From contig CAYRUU010000017.1 of assembly GCA_964427825.1 (NCBI GenBank), positions 1-20,443 on the forward strand: DNA of 20,443 bases, written 5' to 3'. Origin of the DNA: GCA-2747515 sp964427825 (lineage in GTDB: Bacteria; Patescibacteriota; Minisyncoccia; Moranbacterales; GCA-2747515). Positions 7,581 through 14,768 of this stretch are shown piece by piece (positions within the stretch are counted from its first letter, which is position 1; each line of letters opens with the position of its first letter). The translations under genes and the position numbers were made by a program. The notes under the pieces were generated by a model, which did no database searches, had not been told where the DNA came from, and saw nothing but the letters and a program-made list of their open reading frames with translations.

Positions 7581-8335
7581 TCGTTTGCGCGCACACGACC
7601 ATTCGCCGCGTCCTCTTCATCGGGATGCGGCTTTTCTTTGCGCACCGGCAAAACGACAATCACAAACTCCCCACGCACCTTCTCAGCATGTTCCATAAAA
7701 AACGCCATAACCTCTTCCGCCGATCCACGCACAATTTGTTCGTGCATCTTTGTCAGCTCGCGCCCCACAACCACTTGCGCCGCTGGACGCATTTGTGCCA
7801 ACAGCGCCATATTTTTCACAACGCGGTGCACGCTGTCATAGTACACAACAGGCGTTTGCGCCGCCGCCACATCGCGAAAAAATGTTTGTCGCCCTTTCTT
7901 GTGTGGTGGATACCCCACGAAGCAAAACTTTTGCATGTCATAACCCGCCACCGATACCAGTGCCCCCAATGCCGTTGCACCCGGCACAGGCACCACGGAA
8001 ATGCCCGCGGCAATAGCACGCGCCACAAGCTTGTTGCCGGGATCACTGACCCCTGGCGTCCCTGCATCACTCACCACAGCAACGGCATCGCCGTCAACCA
8101 GACGATCTACAATTTTTTGCAACACGCTCTCCGATGTGTGGTGATGGCACGCCACTTTCGGTGTTGTGATGGCATAGTGTTGCAAGAGTTTCGCCGTCAC
8201 GCGTGTATCCTCGCACGCGATCAACGCCACTGTGCGCAGCGTTTCCAACGCGCGTATTGTCACATCACCCAAGTTGCCAATGGGCGTTGCCACAACATAC
8301 AACACACCACGTCGCACTGTATCCGTATCCGCCAT
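7577..8335 (-). CDS. rsmI: 16S rRNA C1402 2'-O-methyltransferase RsmI
   Basis: RsmI methylates the ribose of C1402 in the decoding centre of 16S rRNA using S-adenosylmethionine. The 252-residue protein has the tetrapyrrole-methylase fold with the RsmI signature: LYVVATPIGNLGDVTIRALE (12-31), ACEDTR (40-45), VSDAGTPGVSDPG (about 88-100) and PVPGATALGAL. The usual ESPHR motif appears as YDSVHR. It is somewhat shorter than E. coli RsmI (286), mainly at the C-terminus, which here ends in a charged tail. It lies 8 bp after ruvA and is probably cotranscribed from the promoter at 8942-8970. It overlaps the stop codon of the convergent holin-like gene. Confidence 0.95.
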   Translation of the reverse strand: MADTDTVRRGVLYVVATPIGNLGDVTIRALETLRTVALIACEDTRVTAKLLQHYAITTPKVACHHHTSESVLQKIVDRLVDGDAVAVVSDAGTPGVSDPGNKLVARAIAAGISVVPVPGATALGALVSVAGYDMQKFCFVGYPPHKKGRQTFFRDVAAAQTPVVYYDSVHRVVKNMALLAQMRPAAQVVVGRELTKMHEQIVRGSAEEVMAFFMEHAEKVRGEFVIVVLPVRKEKPHPDEEDAANGRVRAND

Positions 8336-8343
8336 AGTCTTGC

Positions 8344-8910
8344 CTATTTACGTCCTAAATTTTTCAACGCACGCCGCACGCACTCGCCGACATCCGCCAC
8401 GTCCTTATCCACACTCTCAACGGCAATACGCGCCTCTGCCACACTGTATCCCATGGATCGCAACGCTTCAATCGCATCGGCATGCATACTCGCATCGCGC
8501 GTCACCTCCGCCGCCGGCGCCACAACCTTGCCTGCCAACGTCGTGACAATTTTCTTCGCCGTTTTGGTACCAATGCCAGACACACTCGTGAGAATAGTTG
8601 TATCTTCACGCGCAATCGCCGTTTGCAACGTCGGCACATCCGCAATGTTCAGAATGTTCATCGCCGCCTTCGGACCAATGCTCGGCACACTGATCAAGAG
8701 TTCAAACATCTCCTGCTCTGTCTGTGACGCAAACCCGTACAATGTGATTTCTTGTTCGCGCACATGCGTGTAGATATGCAGTGCCGCTGCACCTTCACAT
8801 CGCTCTAGTGTCGTTTCCGTCACTGCGATGCGATAACCCACGCCACGCACATCAAGAATCATCGTGCCACCGATTTTGGCAATCACCACACCCTGTAAAA
8901 ATCCAATCAT
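8344..8910 (-). CDS. ruvA: Holliday junction branch migration protein RuvA
   Basis: RuvA binds four-way DNA junctions as a tetramer and loads the RuvB motor during recombinational repair. The 188-residue protein (E. coli 203) has the N-terminal OB-fold (1-~62, starting MIGFLQGVV), two helix-hairpin-helix motifs (LLISVPSIGPKAAMNIL near 71-87 and LTSVSGIGTKTAKKIV near 107-122), and the C-terminal RuvB-contact domain (ALRSMGYSVAEA near 149-160). A GAGAGG sequence lies only 2 bases before the ATG, which is close for a ribosome-binding site, but the start matches the family exactly. First gene of a ruvA-rsmI unit; no ruvB or ruvC is nearby. Confidence 0.95.
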   Translation of the reverse strand: MIGFLQGVVIAKIGGTMILDVRGVGYRIAVTETTLERCEGAAALHIYTHVREQEITLYGFASQTEQEMFELLISVPSIGPKAAMNILNIADVPTLQTAIAREDTTILTSVSGIGTKTAKKIVTTLAGKVVAPAAEVTRDASMHADAIEALRSMGYSVAEARIAVESVDKDVADVGECVRRALKNLGRK

Positions 8911-8941
8911 ATCCTCTCATATTCTACACTGTTACACATCC

Positions 8942-8970
8942 ATCATACTATGCCGTGCGTGGCGCGACAA
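8942..8970 (-). promoter_or_regulatory. Promoter of ruvA-rsmI
   Basis: The minus strand reads TTGTCG - 17 bp - TATGAT, giving a start near 8935 and a leader of about 25 bases. Its -35 is separated by only 3 bp from the -35 of the divergent rpsT promoter. Confidence 0.65.
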
Positions 8971-8973
8971 GCA

Positions 8974-9002
8974 TTGCTTTTTCTCGTGGCATATGGTATA
9001 AA
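8974..9002 (+). promoter_or_regulatory. Promoter of rpsT
   Basis: TTGCTT - 17 bp - TATAAA. The start would be near 9009, leaving an 83-base leader before the rpsT ATG. The leader has no clear Shine-Dalgarno site and no strong hairpin that I can see. Confidence 0.65.
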
Positions 9003-9092
9003 GGAAAAACGGTACACGTGGCGGATTTCTCAGTTCCGTTCTTTGCCGCAATGCTCACAGTAGTAACGTATCACTAACCACATACAATCTCT

Positions 9093-9362
9093 ATGCCCAT
9101 TAAAGATTCCGCAAAAAAGTACATGCGCGTCACGGCAAAAAAGACCGCGGCAAATAAGAAAACCCGCGGCGACTATCGCGCAGCAGTCAAAAACTTGGAA
9201 AAAGCGATTCAGGCAAATAACACAAAGGAGATGGACACGTACTTTACCCTTTCTCAGAAAATGCTTGACAAGGCCGTACAAAAAAACGTACTTACCAAAA
9301 ACACCGCTGCACGCAAAAAGTCTCGCCTCAGCAAGAGAGTCGTTGCCGCCAAAAAGAAATAG
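9093..9362 (+). CDS. rpsT: 30S ribosomal protein S20
   Basis: S20 binds 16S rRNA early in small-subunit assembly. The 89-residue protein is of normal length, strongly basic and helical, and carries the family signature near its C-terminus (LTKNTAARKKSRLSKRV) after an N-terminal IKDSAKKYMRVTAKKTAANKK. No Shine-Dalgarno site precedes the ATG (upstream bases are ACATACAATCTCT); weak initiation is known for S20 in other bacteria, where the protein limits its own translation, so autoregulation in the long leader is possible. It is monocistronic with its own promoter and terminator. Confidence 0.95.
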   Translation: MPIKDSAKKYMRVTAKKTAANKKTRGDYRAAVKNLEKAIQANNTKEMDTYFTLSQKMLDKAVQKNVLTKNTAARKKSRLSKRVVAAKKK

Positions 9363-9380
9363 GCGTCACACCTTTTTCCT

Positions 9381-9410
9381 AAACGCCGCGCGTCATGTGC
9401 GGCGTTTTTG
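9381..9410 (+). terminator. Intrinsic terminator of rpsT
   Basis: A 9-bp stem AAACGCCGC / GCGGCGTTT with a 9-base loop, followed by T5, starting 18 bases after the rpsT stop. It lies between the convergent rpsT and holA ends; its opposite-strand T tract is weak. Confidence 0.88.
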
Positions 9411-9430
9411 TGTGGGCTGCGCGTTGCATG

Positions 9431-10363
9431 TTACGCTTTCACCACCAAGAGATCCAAAGCACTTGCGGCATCGCGCTTGCCCACTTTGACATCGCGATCA
9501 AACGTCGCAAGCATATGATGCACAGCTCTGAGACGCGTAAGTGGAAAGCGCTGCACAATCGCTATTGCCTTTTGTGCAACAAACGGATGTATTTTCAAAA
9601 GGCGCGCAATCACTACGGATTGCAGTACTCCATCCTGCTCCACAGCGCTCGCCACGCGCAACAGGATACGTATCTGATAGGCATACATGGCGAAAATATG
9701 TCCGTCTTTGTCGCCCGCTGCTTGCTGCGTGTGCAGCAGCCGCAGCGCCGCGGCGCGATCGTTGGTGCATAGCGCCTCAATGGTGGCAAACATATTTGAC
9801 GCAATCGCATCGCGTACAAGGCGCTCCACATCCGTCACAGTACACGCCCTGCCATACGTATATGTCGCCAGTTTTATAATCTCATTATCCAAACGCCACA
9901 AATCATCACCAGCAGCCAGAGCAAGCGCGCGTACCGCCGGTGCGTCACAACGTAATCCGTGATGCTGTGCGCGCCCACGCACCCAGCGATCCAGCGCCGC
10001 GCCACTCGGCAGTGTGTGTTGCACCGCCGTACCATTGTTTACAAGCCACGTAAACAGTGGCGCATTTTTGCGTGGCGCCTTCCCTTCCGTAAAGATGATC
10101 ACATCCTCTGTCGGTCGCTCCAGCGCAGCGATCATCTCCTTCTGATCCGCTGCCGACGCATGTGTGAAAAAATCCACAATCACAATAATGCGATGCGATG
10201 TAAAAAGACTCTGTGCTCGCAGTATAGACAAAACACCTGAAAGATCATACTGTTCGGTGCAATCATACACGACCGTCTCATCGTGCGTCGGATGCGCCGC
10301 TTTCTGCGCACGCACCGCGCATGCTGTTTGAAATGTTTCCTCGCCGTAATACAAAAAAATCAT
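9431..10363 (-). CDS. holA: DNA polymerase III subunit delta
   Basis: The delta subunit of the clamp loader opens the sliding beta clamp during replication. The 310-residue protein starts MIFLYYGEETF, like other HolA proteins, which open with a short strand and a degenerate ATPase fold. It shows SLFTSHRIIVI, the lid-like DDLWRLDNEIIKLATY near the middle, IFAMYAYQIRILLRV, and the C-terminal pattern DRDVKVGKRDAASALDLLV. These match the three-domain AAA+ fold without a working P-loop. The ATG at 10363 fits the family start; a GTG at 10372 would add three residues. Its promoter sits inside the loop of the preceding terminator (10391-10436). Confidence 0.88.
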   Translation of the reverse strand: MIFLYYGEETFQTACAVRAQKAAHPTHDETVVYDCTEQYDLSGVLSILRAQSLFTSHRIIVIVDFFTHASAADQKEMIAALERPTEDVIIFTEGKAPRKNAPLFTWLVNNGTAVQHTLPSGAALDRWVRGRAQHHGLRCDAPAVRALALAAGDDLWRLDNEIIKLATYTYGRACTVTDVERLVRDAIASNMFATIEALCTNDRAAALRLLHTQQAAGDKDGHIFAMYAYQIRILLRVASAVEQDGVLQSVVIARLLKIHPFVAQKAIAIVQRFPLTRLRAVHHMLATFDRDVKVGKRDAASALDLLVVKA

Positions 10364-10390
10364 AGGCGTCACTTTTCTGCATATAACACA

Positions 10391-10436
10391 AAACCCGTCT
10401 TCCCCAGATTATTATACCACATCGGAAAACGGGTTT
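10391..10436 (-). terminator. Long-loop terminator of the DUF3048 gene
   Basis: Arms 10391-10403 and 10424-10436 pair over 12 of 13 positions (core AAACCCGT / ACGGGTTT) around a 20-base loop, with TTTTG following on the minus strand. It lies 27 bases after the DUF3048 stop. The loop contains the holA -10 box. Confidence 0.65.
10411..10419 (-). promoter_or_regulatory. Extended -10 promoter of holA
   Basis: The minus strand reads TGG-TATAAT about 48 bases before the ATG at 10363, with no clear -35. It lies in the terminator loop. Confidence 0.55.
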
Positions 10437-10462
10437 GGTGCTTGTGCATAATTGCATGAGTG

Positions 10463-11737
10463 TTAGCCACCTTGCGGCGCAGCGGCTTGTGGTTGTTTCA
10501 ACTCCTGCTCGCGTTCCATCTTTTCTGCCTCGCGATCGGCGTCCGTTCCTTCATCCCATTTCACCGTCTTACCATTCGCCACAACCTCAATCCAAATCTG
10601 TCCTGGGACAAAGTGAAGATCTTTACCATGTGCGTCATAGAATTGGAATGGCTGTTTGTCACCTTTGTCTTTTTTCCATGATCCAAGGATTTCCTTGCCA
10701 TTCATGTAGAATTTCGCTTCACCCTCAAACGTGGTATCAAACCACGGGTCACCCAACTGGAAGTTTGGATACTGCCCGTTGTCATTCCTCTTGTGCGTCT
10801 CGTCCACGCCATCCCACGGATTGCGCAATCCCTGTCCGACAAAGTCCGTGGAAAGATAGAATGCGTCCTTCTTCGTTTCAATCACGACAACATTCTTTGG
10901 TGACACGCGATCCTTTGTGACAAAGTCGTATTCTTCTTTGTTATTGAACAGACGATCGTAGGAGTTCGTCTGTGGATTGTATTCATAGTGCACGCGGAAC
11001 GGCTTGTCAAAGCCGACGGTCAATTTGCCATATGCCGGTCGCTGTGCCACCGGCACATCACCCTGATGCAAGAATCCCTTAAACGTATTGACGTTGGCAT
11101 AACCGCGCGTCGCTGCCTCTTTAATGAGTTCGGGCATGGAGGTAAAGGCACGATCTTCCAGCGCCAGCGGCACCTCCGTCGTGTTCTTGCGATAGCACGC
11201 GCCACCGCCAGCAACCGGTCCACCATCCGCGCATGTGAGGCTGTCCATCACCTTGGCGTTCAATAAATTCTTTGTCACACTATCCCCACCCCACAACACA
11301 AACACCGCATCCACGGAATTTGCCACATTCATAAAGTCCACGCGCGCAGAACGCATCGGTCCGATCTGATCCGGCGCGTTACACCCAAACACACCCATCA
11401 CGCGCGTCCCATCATGGATGGCGCGGTGTGGCATCTCCACCACCATATCCGCCTTGGAAATATTGGAAAAATACGGGCGCGTTTCCACGTCACCGCTATA
11501 CATCACCGCAAACGGACGTTTGTCATAGTTCGCACAGGACTGTCCCGTAATTGGACTAGCGTCGGCAGGCGTTGTGTATGGCACAATCGCCTCACCCTGC
11601 GCGACATCCTCTTCCTGCGTCACACGATCTTGCGTTTTTTTCTTGCATCCCCAACCAACAGCAGCAAATAAAATGACAAGACAACACCCAATAGCAATCC
11701 AATGCTTCCTCTGCAGCGTCTTGATAAATGTCTTCAT
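10463..11737 (-). CDS. DUF3048 (YerB-like) membrane-anchored protein
   Basis: A 424-residue exported protein of unknown function. The N-terminus has a transmembrane or signal segment (about 13-29) followed by GWGCKKK; the Cys could be lipidated, but Gly at -3 and Trp at -2 fit the lipobox poorly, so a simple membrane anchor is equally possible. The outer domain begins with the DUF3048 marks PITGQSCANYDKRPFAVM, then ETRPYFSNISKADMVVEM and QIGPMRSARVDFM, ending with a Gln/Ala/Pro-rich tail after about 395. In Bacillus the homologue YerB is a lipoprotein of unknown role. Upstream is a possible promoter overlapping an inverted repeat, and downstream is a terminator, so it is probably monocistronic. 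Confidence 0.85.
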   Translation of the reverse strand: MKTFIKTLQRKHWIAIGCCLVILFAAVGWGCKKKTQDRVTQEEDVAQGEAIVPYTTPADASPITGQSCANYDKRPFAVMYSGDVETRPYFSNISKADMVVEMPHRAIHDGTRVMGVFGCNAPDQIGPMRSARVDFMNVANSVDAVFVLWGGDSVTKNLLNAKVMDSLTCADGGPVAGGGACYRKNTTEVPLALEDRAFTSMPELIKEAATRGYANVNTFKGFLHQGDVPVAQRPAYGKLTVGFDKPFRVHYEYNPQTNSYDRLFNNKEEYDFVTKDRVSPKNVVVIETKKDAFYLSTDFVGQGLRNPWDGVDETHKRNDNGQYPNFQLGDPWFDTTFEGEAKFYMNGKEILGSWKKDKGDKQPFQFYDAHGKDLHFVPGQIWIEVVANGKTVKWDEGTDADREAEKMEREQELKQPQAAAPQGG

Positions 11738-11773
11738 ATGTGTAGGTTGTTACGTTAAAAACTTACTCCGATA

Positions 11774-11809
11774 CGTGATTTAGTGTATCACGAAATGTCA
11801 AATGTGCAA
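11774..11809 (-). promoter_or_regulatory. Candidate promoter with an inverted repeat over its -10
   Basis: On the minus strand TTGCAC - 16 bp - TACACT (11782-11809) precedes the DUF3048 gene. A 6-bp inverted repeat CGTGAT / ATCACG (11774-11792, 7-base spacer) is centred on the -10 box. The absence of a T tract argues against a terminator; a repressor operator is possible. The promoter match is modest. Confidence 0.35.
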
Positions 11810-11899
11810 TATGAGGTGTATGCGTAGCTCCACTTCTTTCCACAACGGCTCGGCATCAATCAAAAACCCGCCCATGTCAAACACACCAGCCAAAATCAT
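11798..11899 (-). pseudogene. Remnant of a HAD-superfamily hydrolase (N-terminal motif only)
   Basis: A 33-codon frame starting 28 bases after the polA stop reads MILAGVFDMGGFLIDAEPLW, then KEVELRIH and a stop. This is recognisably the start of a HAD phosphatase/beta-phosphoglucomutase-like protein, whose motif I is normally FDMDGVLIDSEPLW. The second aspartate of the DxD pair is glycine here, so even the surviving motif is inactive. The remaining ~190 residues are absent, and the DUF3048 promoter region follows at once. A GGAAG sequence lies at a workable distance before the ATG, so the piece may still be translated. Best explained as a deleted gene that once followed polA. Confidence 0.6.
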
Positions 11900-11927
11900 C
11901 ACTGCTTTTCTTCCAAAGCAACGTGGA

Positions 11928-14636
11928 TCACAACTCACTCCACCGTGTGCCGATCGCCGTTTCCACCACCAATGGGATACGCAATGTGTAGACGTTTTCC
12001 ATGACGATCGCAATGCGTGCGGCAAACTCTTCGGCAAGCGATTCTGTTACTTCAAAAATGATCTCGTCGTGCACTTGCAACACAGCGCGCGCATCGTCAT
12101 CATTCCACGTTGCGCGCACCGCATCATCCGCCGCAATCATCGCCAGCTTCATGATATCCGCCGCAAGCCCTTGGATGGGCATATTGATTGCCATGCGCTC
12201 ACCTGCCGCACGCAGTTGAAAATTTTTGGATGCAATTTCCGGCACATAGCGTCGCCGTCCCAAAAGCGTCTCCACATAACCATTGGCACGTGCCGCCTTT
12301 TTCGTGTCATCAATGTATTTTTTCACACCGACAAACCGCTCAAAATAGGCGGCAATAAAAACCTCCGCTTCCTTGGTATCAATCCCCGCCGCACGCGCAA
12401 AGCCATAACGTCCCATACCATAGATCAAACCGAAATTTAATTCTTTGGCACTGCGTCGTTCCTCCTTGGTGATTGCCTCGCTCTTTTTACCCAATACACG
12501 CGCCGCCGTATAGGTGTGAATGTCCGCACCGTCGTGAAACGCTTGGAGGAGTTCCGCATCACCGCTCACATGCGCCACGCACCGCAAATCAATCTGCGAA
12601 TAATCCGCACTCACCAGCACCGTGCCTTCGCGCGCCACAAATCCCTCGCGCAACCGCCGTCCGTCCGGTGTGCGTGTTGGGATGTTTTGCAAATTAGGAT
12701 CCGATGACGACAGTCGCCCCGTCGTTGTCACGGCTTGATTGAATGTCGTGTGGATGCGCCCGCCATCGTCTGCCAACCGCGGCAACACATCGGCATACGT
12801 CGTTTTGAGCTTGAACAGTTCGCGATACCGTTCCACCGCTTCCACAATGGGATGTGCGTCGCGAATTTTCATCAGTTCATCCGATGCCGTGGAGTACCCT
12901 GTTTTATTTTTCTTGATGCCATCCGTAGGAATATGCAACACGTCAAACAAGACATGGGCCAACTGCTGCGTGGAATTGATATTGAACGCGCTGCCAGCAT
13001 GTGCTGTGATAACGTCCGTCAATTGCGCAATTTCTTCGTCAATCGCCTCCGCAATCTCGCCAAAGCGCCCCTTATCAATCGCCACGCCGGCGTGTTCCAT
13101 GGCATACAAAATCGGCACCAACGGCAACTCCACGTCATCCAAAATGCGCCGCACGTTCGCATCATCCGTTTGCGTCGCCACCGTCGTATCCACCGCCGCA
13201 CGAAAATACGCCGCCAGTTCACGCACATCGCGCGCCATCGCGCACGCTGCAACCTGCACTGCTGTATCATCACGCAGCGCAAGCGCCATTTGTTTGTCGT
13301 TCGCATCTTTTTCTGCCATGCGACCTGTCACCGCAAAAAGCAGTGACGCAAAATCAAACCGCTGTGTCTTTTGTACCACATATGCCGCAAGCATCACGTC
13401 GTCTACCACACCACGCAACACACAATCCGCGCGCTCCATAGCATGCATCACACTCTTTGCGTCAAAGCATACTTTGGGCGCATGTACATCGGCACAATAC
13501 GCCGCAATGCCCGTGTGCGTTTCCGCTGTGTGTGGCACATATAATGGCACCTGCATACCATCATCCGCCGCTGCAAGTGCAATACCGTGCACAATACCGC
13601 CCTGCGCGTCCACCGTCATCACCTGTCGCGCTCGTGCAGCGTCGCGCAAAACACGCGCCACATCCGCCGCAGCAACAAGCGTGTACTGCGACGTCGCCTC
13701 CTGCGCCGCCGCAATATCCTGTGTGGCACCTTCCTTCGGCAGTCGCTTGAGTAGACTTGTGAAGTGCAAGCGTTGAAACATGGCACGTGCTGCGGCAAGC
13801 GTCATACGCTCCGTTTGCGCCGCAGTAAAGTCCACTGCGCCCAGCGGCACGTCCGTTTTGATGGTGCCTAATTCCTTGGAGAGGTAGGCTTGTTCTTTGT
13901 CACGCTTCAGCTTGGCACGCACGCCCGTCGCCACATCATCCACATGCGCATACACGCCATCCAAATCTCGATACGCCGTCAGCAGCGCTACCGCCGTTTT
14001 CTCTCCCACGCCCTTCACGCCAGGAATGTTGTCACTACTGTCTCCACGCAAGCCTTTGTAGTCGGTCATCTGTGTTGGCAGAAGCCCCGTCTTGTCTTGC
14101 ACCATCGCCGTATCGTACAAGATCATGTCATGGATGCCGCGCGACATGGTAAACACTGTAATATGTTCATCCACCAACTGCAATGTATCTTTGTCACCCG
14201 TTACAATCACCACATCATACCCCTCACCTGCTGCCCGCTTCGCCACCGTACCGATCACGTCATCCGCTTCAAACCCTTTCTGCTCCATCCGCACAATCCC
14301 CAGCGCATCCACCACCTCTTTCACCAATGCAAACTGCGGCACCAAGTCTTCCGGCGTCTCCTTGCGCGTCGCTTTATAGTCCGTATAGAGATCTTTGCGA
14401 AATGTCGGACCCGGCGGATCAAACGCCGCAATCACATGTGTCGGCTGAAACCGCTCCAAAACGGAAAATAGTGTGGACGTAAAGCCATACACAGCGTTGG
14501 TTTGCACGCCATCCGCCGTGGTGAGTGGGGGTAGGGCATGAAATGCGCGATGCACAATGGCATTACTATCCAACAACAATAAAAGACGCTTCTCTCCGCG
14601 TTGCATTTGTGTCGCCTGTAATGATTGTTGCGCCAT
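11928..14636 (-). CDS. polA: DNA polymerase I
   Basis: A family A polymerase for repair and Okazaki-fragment processing, 902 residues. The 5'-nuclease domain (1-~300) has LLLLLDSNAIVHRAFHA, GFEADDVIGT (121-130), TGDKD (146-150) and GDSSDNIPGVKGVGEKTA (198-215). The middle 3'-5' exonuclease domain (~315-500) is degenerate: the DxE metal site reads DAQ (343-345) and the YxxxD motif is not seen, so proofreading is probably lost. The polymerase domain has motif A SADYSQIDLR (676-685), motif B RRSAKELNFGLIYG (727-740) and motif C QVHDE (854-858). Motif A has Asp683 where Glu is usual; this is the steric-gate position in E. coli Pol I (E710). ATG 14606 is an alternative start that loses 10 residues. 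A clear promoter lies upstream. Confidence 0.95.
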   Translation of the reverse strand: MAQQSLQATQMQRGEKRLLLLLDSNAIVHRAFHALPPLTTADGVQTNAVYGFTSTLFSVLERFQPTHVIAAFDPPGPTFRKDLYTDYKATRKETPEDLVPQFALVKEVVDALGIVRMEQKGFEADDVIGTVAKRAAGEGYDVVIVTGDKDTLQLVDEHITVFTMSRGIHDMILYDTAMVQDKTGLLPTQMTDYKGLRGDSSDNIPGVKGVGEKTAVALLTAYRDLDGVYAHVDDVATGVRAKLKRDKEQAYLSKELGTIKTDVPLGAVDFTAAQTERMTLAAARAMFQRLHFTSLLKRLPKEGATQDIAAAQEATSQYTLVAAADVARVLRDAARARQVMTVDAQGGIVHGIALAAADDGMQVPLYVPHTAETHTGIAAYCADVHAPKVCFDAKSVMHAMERADCVLRGVVDDVMLAAYVVQKTQRFDFASLLFAVTGRMAEKDANDKQMALALRDDTAVQVAACAMARDVRELAAYFRAAVDTTVATQTDDANVRRILDDVELPLVPILYAMEHAGVAIDKGRFGEIAEAIDEEIAQLTDVITAHAGSAFNINSTQQLAHVLFDVLHIPTDGIKKNKTGYSTASDELMKIRDAHPIVEAVERYRELFKLKTTYADVLPRLADDGGRIHTTFNQAVTTTGRLSSSDPNLQNIPTRTPDGRRLREGFVAREGTVLVSADYSQIDLRCVAHVSGDAELLQAFHDGADIHTYTAARVLGKKSEAITKEERRSAKELNFGLIYGMGRYGFARAAGIDTKEAEVFIAAYFERFVGVKKYIDDTKKAARANGYVETLLGRRRYVPEIASKNFQLRAAGERMAINMPIQGLAADIMKLAMIAADDAVRATWNDDDARAVLQVHDEIIFEVTESLAEEFAARIAIVMENVYTLRIPLVVETAIGTRWSEL

Positions 14637-14663
14637 ACAAAAGATAAAGATATTGTTCCTTTC

Positions 14664-14692
14664 ATCATACGGGTATTGTCTGTTTTATGCAA
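14664..14692 (-). promoter_or_regulatory. Promoter of polA
   Basis: The minus strand reads TTGCAT - 17 bp - TATGAT, with a predicted start near 14657 and a leader of about 20 bases to the ATG at 14636. It is divergent from the promoter at 14714-14741. Confidence 0.68.
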
Positions 14693-14713
14693 AACACCCC
14701 ATCACCGCCATCC

Positions 14714-14741
14714 TTGTCTCGCTGTCCATAAGTGTTATACT
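14714..14741 (+). promoter_or_regulatory. Promoter of the secreted glycosidase-like gene
   Basis: TTGTCT - 16 bp - TATACT, with a TGT extension before the -10. The predicted start is near 14748, about 20 bases before the ATG at 14769. Confidence 0.6.
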
Positions 14742-14768
14742 CAATATAGCCCTTGTAAATATTTTGTC

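Noticed and set aside
12739..13776. 345-codon plus-strand frame opposite polA
   Set aside because: It is a mirror frame of polA with Ser/Thr/Cys/Ala-rich composition typical of antisense translation; polA motifs are unambiguous.
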